Below, piece after piece: positions 57,695 to 64,000 of a stretch of 64,000 nucleotides of DNA. Position 1 is the first letter of the stretch, and each line of letters starts with the position of its first letter. Origin of the DNA: Pelagibius sp028280305. Its GTDB lineage: Bacteria > Pseudomonadota > Alphaproteobacteria > Kiloniellales > Kiloniellaceae. The translations under genes and the position numbers were made by a program. The notes below the pieces were generated by a model. That model ran no database searches, had not been told where the DNA came from, and worked only from the letters and a program-made list of their open reading frames with translations. Location: NCBI RefSeq assembly GCF_965233615.1, contig NZ_OZ247495.1; one strand, 5' to 3'.

Positions 57695-59310
57695 TCGGCG
57701 GAGGGTCCTTCCCGCAAGGCCTTGCGGATGATCTTGCCGGTGGCGGTCATCGGCAGGCTGTCGACGAAGGCGACCTCGCGCGGATACTCATGCGCTGCCA
57801 GCCGGGTCTTCACGAAGCCCTGGATCTCGCGCACCAGGGCATCGTCGCCCTTGCTTCCCTCTTTCAGTACGATGAAGGCCTTGACCCTTTCGGTCCGCAA
57901 CGGATCGGGCACGCCGACGGCGGCGGCCATGGAAACCGCGGGGTGTTTCAGCAGGCAGTCCTCGATCTCACCCGGCCCGATGCGATAGCCGCCGGAGGTG
58001 ATGACGTCGTCATCACGCCCGACGAAGTGCAGGTAGCCGTCCTCGTCGCAGGCGCCGGTGTCGCCGGTCAGCAACCAGTCGCCGCGGAACTTGGCGGCGG
58101 TCGCTTCCGCGTTGCGCCAGTATTCCAGAAACATCACCGGGTCGGGCCGCCGCACGGCAACGGTACCGGTCTCGCCGGGCGGCAGCACCGCGCCCGTGGC
58201 GTCGACAACCGCGACGTCGTGGCCGGGTACCGGGCGGCCCATGCTGCCGGGCTTCACCACCATCAGCTCGGCGCAGTTGGCGACCACCAGATTGCATTCG
58301 GTCTGGCCGTAGAACTCGTTCACCGCGATGCCGAAAGTCTCCTGCGCCCAGTCGAGCAGGCCGGCGCCCAGGGTTTCGCCGCCGCTGCCGATGGATCTGA
58401 GCGCATAGTTCCAGCGCGCCGCCGGGCTTTCCACTCCGCGCAGCATCTTCAGCGCGGTGGGCGGCAGGAATGCGTTGCGCACCTGATGATCGGCGAGCAG
58501 GCGAAAGGCTGCCTCCGGATCGAACTTGGCGAAGCGGTGTGCCAGTACCGGCGCGCCGTGATGCCAGGCCGGCAACAGCACGTCCAGCAGCCCGCCGATC
58601 CAGGCCCAGTCCGCCGGAGTCCAGAACAGGTCGCCGGGCTGGGGGAAGAAGTTGTGCGGCAGTTCGACACCGGGCAGGTGGCCCAGCAGAACGCGATGGG
58701 CATGGAGCGCACCTTTGGGCGGGCCCGTGGTGCCGGAAGTATAGATGATGAGAGCCGGATCGTCGGCGAAGCTCGCCACCGGCAGATAGCTGTCCGAGGC
58801 GCGTTCGAGGAGCATCCGCCAGTCCAGCGCATCCCCGGCAGGGCCGTCGATGGAAATCAGGTTCTCCAGCGCCGGCAGGCGGTCGCGCAGCGGCAGCAGT
58901 TTCGCCAGCCCGGCCTGATCGGTGATGACCGTGGAAGCGCCGGAATCGTTCAGGCGGTATTCCAGCGCCTCCTCGCCGAAGAGGGTGAACAGCGGCACTG
59001 CGATGGCGCCGATTTTATAAGCCGCGAGGTGAGCGACTGCGGTTTCCGCGCCCTGGGCCAGCAGGATGGCGACCCGGTCGCCTTCGCCGACGTCATGGGC
59101 CTCCAGGGCGTTGGCGAGGCGATTGGAAAGACGGCTGAGGTCGCGAAAGCTGTAGCGGTCTTCGCGCCCGTCGCCTTTCAGGTCGATCAGCGCCAGGCGA
59201 TCCGTATCCGCCCATTTGTCGCAGGCGTCGACGGCGATGTTGTAGCGTTCCGGGATCTGCCAGCGAAAGCCTTCCCGCAGCGCCCGGTAGCTTCCGGTTC
59301 TCGTCAGCAT
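57691..59310 (-). CDS. Acyl-CoA synthetase (AMP-forming)
   Basis: A 539-residue adenylate-forming enzyme. The P-loop-like A3 motif is in LIIYTSGTTGPPKGALH (about residues 165-181). The A5 region (INEFYGQTECNLVVAN), the TGD motif in LLTGDTGACDEDG, the hinge YRIGPGEIEDCLL and the C-terminal catalytic Lys in TGKIIRKALRE are all present. It resembles medium-chain ACSM-type synthetases and activates a carboxylate to its CoA thioester. The ATG at 59310 begins MLTRTGSYRAL; the open frame before it is not conserved. It is divergent from a dienoyl-CoA reductase-like gene, so a fatty-acid role is likely. Confidence 0.9.
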   Translation of the reverse strand: MLTRTGSYRALREGFRWQIPERYNIAVDACDKWADTDRLALIDLKGDGREDRYSFRDLSRLSNRLANALEAHDVGEGDRVAILLAQGAETAVAHLAAYKIGAIAVPLFTLFGEEALEYRLNDSGASTVITDQAGLAKLLPLRDRLPALENLISIDGPAGDALDWRMLLERASDSYLPVASFADDPALIIYTSGTTGPPKGALHAHRVLLGHLPGVELPHNFFPQPGDLFWTPADWAWIGGLLDVLLPAWHHGAPVLAHRFAKFDPEAAFRLLADHQVRNAFLPPTALKMLRGVESPAARWNYALRSIGSGGETLGAGLLDWAQETFGIAVNEFYGQTECNLVVANCAELMVVKPGSMGRPVPGHDVAVVDATGAVLPPGETGTVAVRRPDPVMFLEYWRNAEATAAKFRGDWLLTGDTGACDEDGYLHFVGRDDDVITSGGYRIGPGEIEDCLLKHPAVSMAAAVGVPDPLRTERVKAFIVLKEGSKGDDALVREIQGFVKTRLAAHEYPREVAFVDSLPMTATGKIIRKALREGPSAD

Positions 59311-59457
59311 GGCTTCGGCATTGCCGCGACCTTCCTCCCCGCCTTTTCTTGTTTTTGGCCTTTGGTCGGCTAGCATAGTCAAACTCGCACAGCGGCGGTA
59401 CATCTCAGCCTGTTTATCCCACCTGAACGCGCGACTGCGGAACCGAAAGGCCCGACC

Positions 59458-60297
59458 ATGTTTCAAAGCGACCTTCTGCAAGACAAGCGGATCCTGATCA
59501 CCGGCGGCGGCACCGGCCTGGGTAAGACCATGGGCAGGCGCTGCCTGGAACTGGGGGCGAAACTGGTGATCTGCGGCCGCCGCGAAGAGGTTCTGGCCGA
59601 AACCCGGGCGGAATTCGACCAGGATTACCCTGGCCGCACCCTGGCACTGCCCTGCGATCTGCGCGAGGCGGCGGCGGTGGAGGCGATGGTCGAGGCGGCC
59701 TGGGAAGAAGGGCCGCTTGATGCTTTGGTGAACAACGCCGCCGGCAATTTCCTCGCCAAGACCGAAACCCTCTCGCCGCGGGCCGTGGATGCGGTGCTCT
59801 CCATCGTGCTGCACGGTACGGCCTATGTGACGCTCGCCTGCGGCAAGCGCTGGCTGGCCGACAGGCATCCGGGCAACGTGCTTTCCATCGTCACCACCTA
59901 TGCCTGGACCGGCTCGCCCTTCGTGGTGCCTTCCGCCATGGCCAAGGCCGGGGTGCTGGCCATGACCCGTTCCCTGGCGGTGGAGTGGGGGCGCCAGGGC
60001 ATACGGCTCAATGCCATTGCCCCCGGACCCTTTCCGACCAAGGGCGCCTGGGACCGCCTGGTGCCCAATCCCGATCTGGATGCGGCCTGGAAAAACAAGA
60101 TTCCCCTGGGCCGTGTCGGCGAACACATCGAACTGGCCAACCTCGCCGCCTATCTTTTGGCCGAACAGTCCGGCTACATCACCGGCGAGGTGGTCACCAT
60201 CGACGGCGGCGAGTGGCTGAAGGGCGCCGGCCAGTTCAGCCTGATGGAGGCGCTGAGCGATGAGGACTGGAATGCCATGCGCGCCCGCAAGGACTGA
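59458..60297 (+). CDS. 2,4-dienoyl-CoA reductase-like SDR (DECR family)
   Basis: A 279-residue SDR closely resembling mitochondrial DECR1. The nucleotide motif T-G-G-G-T-G-L-G is at about residues 15-22. The classical Y-x-x-x-K is absent. Instead Tyr in IVTTYAWTG and Lys in VVPSAMAKAGVLAM are spaced as in DECR1, and PGPFPTKGAWDRL follows. This enzyme reduces 2,4-dienoyl-CoA in beta-oxidation of unsaturated acids, using NADPH. It is divergent from the acyl-CoA synthetase gene (147-base gap), which fits a fatty-acid pathway. Confidence 0.87.
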   Translation: MFQSDLLQDKRILITGGGTGLGKTMGRRCLELGAKLVICGRREEVLAETRAEFDQDYPGRTLALPCDLREAAAVEAMVEAAWEEGPLDALVNNAAGNFLAKTETLSPRAVDAVLSIVLHGTAYVTLACGKRWLADRHPGNVLSIVTTYAWTGSPFVVPSAMAKAGVLAMTRSLAVEWGRQGIRLNAIAPGPFPTKGAWDRLVPNPDLDAAWKNKIPLGRVGEHIELANLAAYLLAEQSGYITGEVVTIDGGEWLKGAGQFSLMEALSDEDWNAMRARKD

Positions 60298-60907
60298 GCA
60301 ACGGACGGGCTGGCCTGTGCGCGATCTGCTGCCGGCACACCTGATGACGGACCTGCGGCGCCGCTACGGCGAGCCGCAGCGTCACTATCACACCTGGGCT
60401 CATATCGAAGTCCTGTTAAAGCTGTTCGATGAAGTGAAATCGGATCTGGCCGACCCGGTCGCGGTCCAGGCAGCGATCTACTACCACGATGCAATCTACG
60501 ATCCGACGGCAGCCGATAACGAAACGCAGAGTGCAGCCCTGCTGCGCCGTGAAGGGGACGGTGTTCTGACAGATACCAGCCTAGAAGCGGCAGTCCAGTT
60601 GATCGAGGCGACGGCGCGTCATCGACCGCCGGAGGATCTTGATGCGCCGGCATTGGAAGACGCAAAGCTCTTTCTCGACATGGACCTCTCCATTCTCGCG
60701 GCCCCCTGGCCGGCTTTCTGCACCTACGAAGCAGCCATCCGGCGGGAGTATGCCCACGTCGAAGAAGCAGACTTCCGCGTCGGGCGCCGTAAGATTTTGG
60801 AAGCCTTGCTGCAGCGCGACCGGCTTTTCCTTTCGCGTCGCTTTGCCCCCCGGTGGGAGGCTCCGGCGCGCGCGAACCTCAGGCGCAGCCTCGCGAACCT
60901 GGGCTGA
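60260..60907 (+). CDS. HD-fold metal-dependent phosphohydrolase-like protein
   Basis: A 215-residue protein of the family sometimes annotated as 'N-methyl-D-aspartate receptor NMDAR2C subunit' (COG4339). The HD pattern is seen as His in RHYHTWAHIEVLL (about residues 41-53), the His-Asp pair in AAIYYHDAIYDPTA (~72-85) and IEATARHRPPEDL later. The true activity is unknown. The N-terminus is uncertain: ATG 60260 overlaps the SDR gene by 38 bases, and GTG or ATG starts at 60275, 60317 or 60344 are possible. It follows the SDR in the same direction. Confidence 0.8.
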   Translation: MRTGMPCAPARTEQRTGWPVRDLLPAHLMTDLRRRYGEPQRHYHTWAHIEVLLKLFDEVKSDLADPVAVQAAIYYHDAIYDPTAADNETQSAALLRREGDGVLTDTSLEAAVQLIEATARHRPPEDLDAPALEDAKLFLDMDLSILAAPWPAFCTYEAAIRREYAHVEEADFRVGRRKILEALLQRDRLFLSRRFAPRWEAPARANLRRSLANLG

Positions 60908-60935
60908 CCACTCCGTTTGGCTTTTCACTCCAATT

Positions 60936-60950
60936 GTTCACAATTTGTTC
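60936..60950. promoter_or_regulatory. Possible second LexA box
   Basis: GTTC, seven bases (ACAATTT), GTTC, the same pattern as the imuA box in the other orientation. It lies 68 bases before the membrane-protein gene and overlaps a palindrome AATTGT-TC-ACAATT (60932-60945). One such match is expected by chance in a sequence this long, so this is a candidate only. Confidence 0.4.
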
Positions 60951-61017
60951 GTACTGAGATTTTTTTTACCTCTCGCAGGCATCATGCCGAAGCAAGTGCT
61001 GAAAGCGGGAGTTTTCA

Positions 61018-62064
61018 ATGGTTTCGATGGCGGAAGCGACAGCGGCGCCGGCCGGTTGGCTGCGCGGTCGTCCCTTTGATCTGACGTTTATCGTCGGCAT
61101 TACCGCGGTCGCATTGCTGTCCGGGGCCGTTGTCGTGGCTGATCCCCGCCTGTTCGGACCGATCCTGTTTCTCGATCTCTGGTTGCTTGGCTATCACCAC
61201 GTAATCTCCACTTACACGCGTCTTTGTTTCGACAAGGAAAGCCTGCGCCAGCATCGCTTTCTCTTGTTCGGTCTGCCGCCTTTGGTTCTTGCCGGAGTGG
61301 TGTTGATCTTTGTCGGGCTGGGCGCATGGGCTATCCCCACCATCTATCTCTACTGGCAGTGGTTCCACTACACCCGGCAGAGTTTCGGGGTCTCTCAGGT
61401 ATACCGCCGCAAAGCAGGCGAGTTGATCGACGAGAGTCCATGGCTCACCAAGGCGGCGCTCTATCTGTTGCCGCTTTGGGGCATTCTCTATCGCTCATAC
61501 CAAGAGCCAGAGACTTTCCTTTGGATGGAAGTACGGGTTCTGCCGGTACCCGGCTGGCTCGTGGACGGCGCCGCCCTTGCAGCCCTTGCCGTCATGGGTT
61601 TTTGGTTCGCTCAGCGCATTGCCGCCTGGATGCGTGGAAGGCTGCCGATTGCCCACACGCTCTACATGATAAGTCACTTTGTGGTTTTCTATACCGGCTA
61701 CATCGCCATCGACGACATCACGCACGGCTGGCTGGTCATCAATATCTGGCACAACGCGCAGTACGTTCTTTTCGTCTGGCTGTTCAACAGCAACCGCTTC
61801 AAAAACGGAATCGACCCAAAGGCGCGCTTCCTCTCCACCATCAGTCAGGCCGATAAAGCCTGGCTGTATTTCGGGGTTTGTCTGGCGCTGACCAGTGTTT
61901 TCTACCTCTCGGTCGACCTGGCCATTGACCAGTTCAGCCATTGGGCCTTGCCGCTGGCTCTGATCGTGTATCAGACAATCAACTTTCACCACTACATCGT
62001 CGACAGCTTGATCTGGAAAGTCAGGAAGAAACCGATGCAGAAAACTCTGGGGATCGCCCCTTGA
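61018..62064 (+). CDS. Histidine-rich multi-pass membrane protein, unknown function
   Basis: A 348-residue protein with about nine hydrophobic segments. Conserved-looking His residues sit at helix ends: H60-H61 (LLGYHHVISTYTR), H117 (WQWFHYTRQSFG), H213, H220, H236, H245 (NIWHNAQYVLF) and H324-H325 (NFHHYIVDS). Paired and spaced histidines at membrane boundaries are typical of metal-binding membrane oxygenases and desaturases, and the pattern loosely recalls Brp/Blh carotenoid oxygenases. I cannot place it in a family. The next gene (a flippase-like protein) begins near or inside its end. Confidence 0.7.
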   Translation: MVSMAEATAAPAGWLRGRPFDLTFIVGITAVALLSGAVVVADPRLFGPILFLDLWLLGYHHVISTYTRLCFDKESLRQHRFLLFGLPPLVLAGVVLIFVGLGAWAIPTIYLYWQWFHYTRQSFGVSQVYRRKAGELIDESPWLTKAALYLLPLWGILYRSYQEPETFLWMEVRVLPVPGWLVDGAALAALAVMGFWFAQRIAAWMRGRLPIAHTLYMISHFVVFYTGYIAIDDITHGWLVINIWHNAQYVLFVWLFNSNRFKNGIDPKARFLSTISQADKAWLYFGVCLALTSVFYLSVDLAIDQFSHWALPLALIVYQTINFHHYIVDSLIWKVRKKPMQKTLGIAP

Positions 62065-62102
62065 TCTCCAAGGTACTCTCGTTTTCCAGCTTGCCGGGTG
62101 GC

Positions 62103-63050
62103 ATGGCGTCGGCGAAGGTCCGCAAAGGCCGGTTGGCCTTCGTGGTGAAACTGCTTCTTTCGGGAACCCTTCTGGCGGCTGTTGCCTTGAGTGTCGATCT
62201 GCCGGCGGTTGGGCAATTGTTGACGGCGCTGTCGCCAATCTCCGGCGCGGGCGCAGTGATATGTCTGGTTGGCGTCACCCTGGTGTCCGCTTTGCGCTGG
62301 AGCTTGGTGGTAGACGCAATTGCCACGCCGCAACCGCTTCGGCGAATGCTGAGCCTGATGTTCGTCGGCAATTTCTTCACGCAGATGCTGCCAACTTCGG
62401 TCGGCGGCGACGCTGTACGCATCTGGCAGCTTTCGCAGCATGGCGTAACCGTGGAACGCGCTTTTGCCGGTGTCTTGCTGGAACGGATCAGCGGGCTCCT
62501 TGCCCTGGTCTTCATGGTCGCCGGCGGTGTCTTCTGGCTGGGCGAATCCTTATCGCCGCCGGCGCTCCGTTACCTGCTGTTCGCGGCGCTGCCCGCGCTG
62601 CTGGCGGGGCTGCTTGTGTTCTGTTTTTTGAACCGGTTGCCCCGCTCTTGGCGCGATCTTCCAATGCTGGGGCGAGGCCTGCATCTGCTTGCGATGATGG
62701 CCGGGGATGCGCGCCAGATCCTTCTGGCGCCGGGCCGGTCTCTGGTTCTGTTTCTGCTTTCGGCCGCAGCCCATGGGCTGGCGGTTTTGGCTTTCTTCTC
62801 TCTGGCCCATGGGCTGGGCTTACCACTCAGCCTCCCGGCCGCGACCGCCGTGGTTCCGGCAATCATCCTCATCACCTTTCTGCCGGTTTCCTTCGCCGGC
62901 TGGGGTGTGCGCGAAGGCGCCAGCATTATCATGTTCGCTGCGGTCGGCCTTGGGGCCGACCAAGCCGTCACACTCTCCGTGCTCTTCGGGGTGGCTTTGA
63001 TACTGGCTGGTCTGCCGGGCTGTCTCTTATGGCTGAGAGGCGCGCGCTAG
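62103..63050 (+). CDS. Lysylphosphatidylglycerol synthase TM-region/UPF0104-type flippase-like protein
   Basis: A 315-residue protein with about eight hydrophobic helices. The family-like stretch is GNFFTQMLPTSVGGDAVRIW (about residues 91-110), with FAGVLLERISGLLALVFMVA and a later FLPVSFAGWGVREGASIIMF. These occur in the membrane domain of MprF/UPF0104 proteins, which flip or translocate lipids. The soluble synthetase domain of MprF is missing. I chose ATG 62103; a TTG overlapping the previous stop (62061) is possible. It lies between the His-rich membrane protein and an acyltransferase, suggesting a lipid-envelope module. Confidence 0.8.
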   Translation: MASAKVRKGRLAFVVKLLLSGTLLAAVALSVDLPAVGQLLTALSPISGAGAVICLVGVTLVSALRWSLVVDAIATPQPLRRMLSLMFVGNFFTQMLPTSVGGDAVRIWQLSQHGVTVERAFAGVLLERISGLLALVFMVAGGVFWLGESLSPPALRYLLFAALPALLAGLLVFCFLNRLPRSWRDLPMLGRGLHLLAMMAGDARQILLAPGRSLVLFLLSAAAHGLAVLAFFSLAHGLGLPLSLPAATAVVPAIILITFLPVSFAGWGVREGASIIMFAAVGLGADQAVTLSVLFGVALILAGLPGCLLWLRGAR

Positions 63051-63074
63051 GCGCTGAGCGCCTGCGCAACGGTC

Positions 63075-64000
63075 ATGACCAGCCTCGCGAGCGACAACCG
63101 GCCGGGCACCCGTGACGCCTTTGTGAATTACTTGGCTATGAGGCGCAGCAGCAGCGCCATTGCTGCCCTCGATGGTTTGCGGGCCTTTGCTATTCTTCTC
63201 GTGTTTGCCCGCCACGCCATCCGGCCGTTCTACGATGGAAACACGCCGCTGCTGCCGCTGTTCGGATGGGACCTTGCCGTACCGTTGATCAATGGCTGGA
63301 TCGGGGTGGATCTGTTCTTTGTACTCAGTGGCTTCCTAATCGGGCAGAGCTTGCTGCGTGACGGTGGAAGGGTGCGCGGCCGGCAGTTCCGACTGTATGT
63401 CGCCAAGCGTGCCCTTAGGATCGTTCCCGCCTATTTCGCCGTCCTCCTCGTTGTCGCTGCGGGTCTTGTCCCTCTGTTTGATGTGGATGGCCGGGCGCTC
63501 GGCTTGCGTGTGGGTTATCACATGCTGTTTCTGCAGGACTACCTGCCTGCCGATATCGTAGTTGTTTTCTGGTCGCTTGGTGTGGAAGAGAAGTTTTACC
63601 TTCTGGCGCCGCTGGTGGTCATGCTCGCCCTCAAGATGCATCGGCGAAGCCTGCAGTATGGTTTGATCGTTGGTTTTGTCTTACTGGGTTTGGTTGCTCG
63701 CTGTCTGACAGCGGCTGCGTATCCCGATATTGCCACTTATGATGCGTTTTTTCCGGTGTTCCGCAGTCCGTTCCATCACTGTCTGGATGCGCTCTTTGTC
63801 GGCCTTTTGGCGGCTTTCATCTATCGTGACCGCCACTGTTGGGCTTGGGCGACCAACCGGCTCTGTCTGAATGGCCTCTTTCTTTTGGGTTTATCGATCA
63901 TTCTTTGGTTGATTTCCGGGGAGGCCATGATGGGACGTATCGACTACTTCGATAAAACTCTGCAGCCTTTCGTGATCGCTATCGGCATGGGCTTGGTGCT
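63075..64000 (+). CDS. Acyltransferase family 3 (OafA-like) protein, 3' truncated
   Basis: A membrane acyltransferase of the OafA/YrhL type, running off the window end after ~308 residues. The hallmark AALDGLRAFAILLVFARHAI (about residues 31-50) with its catalytic His is followed by GVDLFFVLSGFLIGQSLLRD and FWSLGVEEKFYLLAPL. These enzymes move acyl groups onto sugars of surface polysaccharides or lipids. ATG 63075 is the first in-frame start; ATG 63138 would place the signature nearer the N-terminus, as usual in the family. It follows the flippase-like gene by 24 bases in the same direction. Confidence 0.85.
   Translation, partial: MTSLASDNRPGTRDAFVNYLAMRRSSSAIAALDGLRAFAILLVFARHAIRPFYDGNTPLLPLFGWDLAVPLINGWIGVDLFFVLSGFLIGQSLLRDGGRVRGRQFRLYVAKRALRIVPAYFAVLLVVAAGLVPLFDVDGRALGLRVGYHMLFLQDYLPADIVVVFWSLGVEEKFYLLAPLVVMLALKMHRRSLQYGLIVGFVLLGLVARCLTAAAYPDIATYDAFFPVFRSPFHHCLDALFVGLLAAFIYRDRHCWAWATNRLCLNGLFLLGLSIILWLISGEAMMGRIDYFDKTLQPFVIAIGMGLV

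Noticed and set aside
1..64000. tRNA, rRNA, CRISPR arrays or prophage genes
   Set aside because: No cloverleaf with a G-T-T-C-R-A loop, no regularly spaced direct repeats and no phage structural genes were seen by reading; a dedicated scan was not possible.

Overview
The window looks like chromosome from a GC-rich, free-living alphaproteobacterium, probably Rhodospirillales or a related order. This taxonomic guess is inference. It rests on the type II lumazine synthase behind an FMN riboswitch, the GAAC-N7-GAAC LexA box before imuA, an Aap-type amino-acid ABC transporter, two TRAP systems, an ECF41 sigma factor and a PutA without an N-terminal DNA-binding domain. I found no rRNA, tRNA, CRISPR array or prophage.

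Layout. 1-5.2 kb: tail of an MFS exporter, patatin, PaaI thioesterase, phytanoyl-CoA-type dioxygenase, riboswitch-ribH, TauE permease. 5.2-7.8 kb: a RimB-like protease, RimK-like glutamate ligase and desuccinylase cluster. 8-12.4 kb: a two-gene RND efflux pump. 12.8-18.5 kb: a 26-residue ORF, then a sulfide-oxidation operon (DUF2892, metallo-beta-lactamase dioxygenase, rhodanese-like/SQR fusion, SulP) with a Crp/Fnr regulator. 18.7-27 kb: deoR-TRAP divergent from a glycerol-3-phosphate module (two flavoproteins and a glycerol kinase split by one in-frame TGA). 27-34.8 kb: mixed single genes, including a GAF histidine kinase, enoyl-CoA hydratase, LysR, a carboxymuconolactone decarboxylase-ECF41 pair with a matching promoter, and an exported RidA-like protein. 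35-39.7 kb: GntR, a second TRAP system and a divergent SDR, linked by a shared 10-bp operator-like motif.

40.3-48.1 kb: SOS-type imuA-imuB (no dnaE2), then the most unusual part. A small Vsr-like DUF559 nuclease gene is bracketed by direct copies of a two-part palindromic repeat. More copies are scattered over the next 4.5 kb, in and around the aap operon. One copy is split by an IS4-family element. The pattern recalls REP doublets mobilised by RAYT enzymes, but no RAYT gene is present.

48-55 kb: the Aap amino-acid ABC transporter divergent from a bifunctional PutA, then a Leu/Glu-type dehydrogenase and an iron-containing alcohol dehydrogenase. These suggest amino-acid uptake and catabolism. 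55-60.9 kb: an acidic hypothetical protein, DsbA-like isomerase, small exported protein, acyl-CoA synthetase, dienoyl-CoA reductase-type SDR and HD-fold protein. 61-64 kb: a histidine-rich multi-pass membrane protein preceded by a possible second LexA box, a flippase-like protein, and an acyltransferase cut by the window edge.
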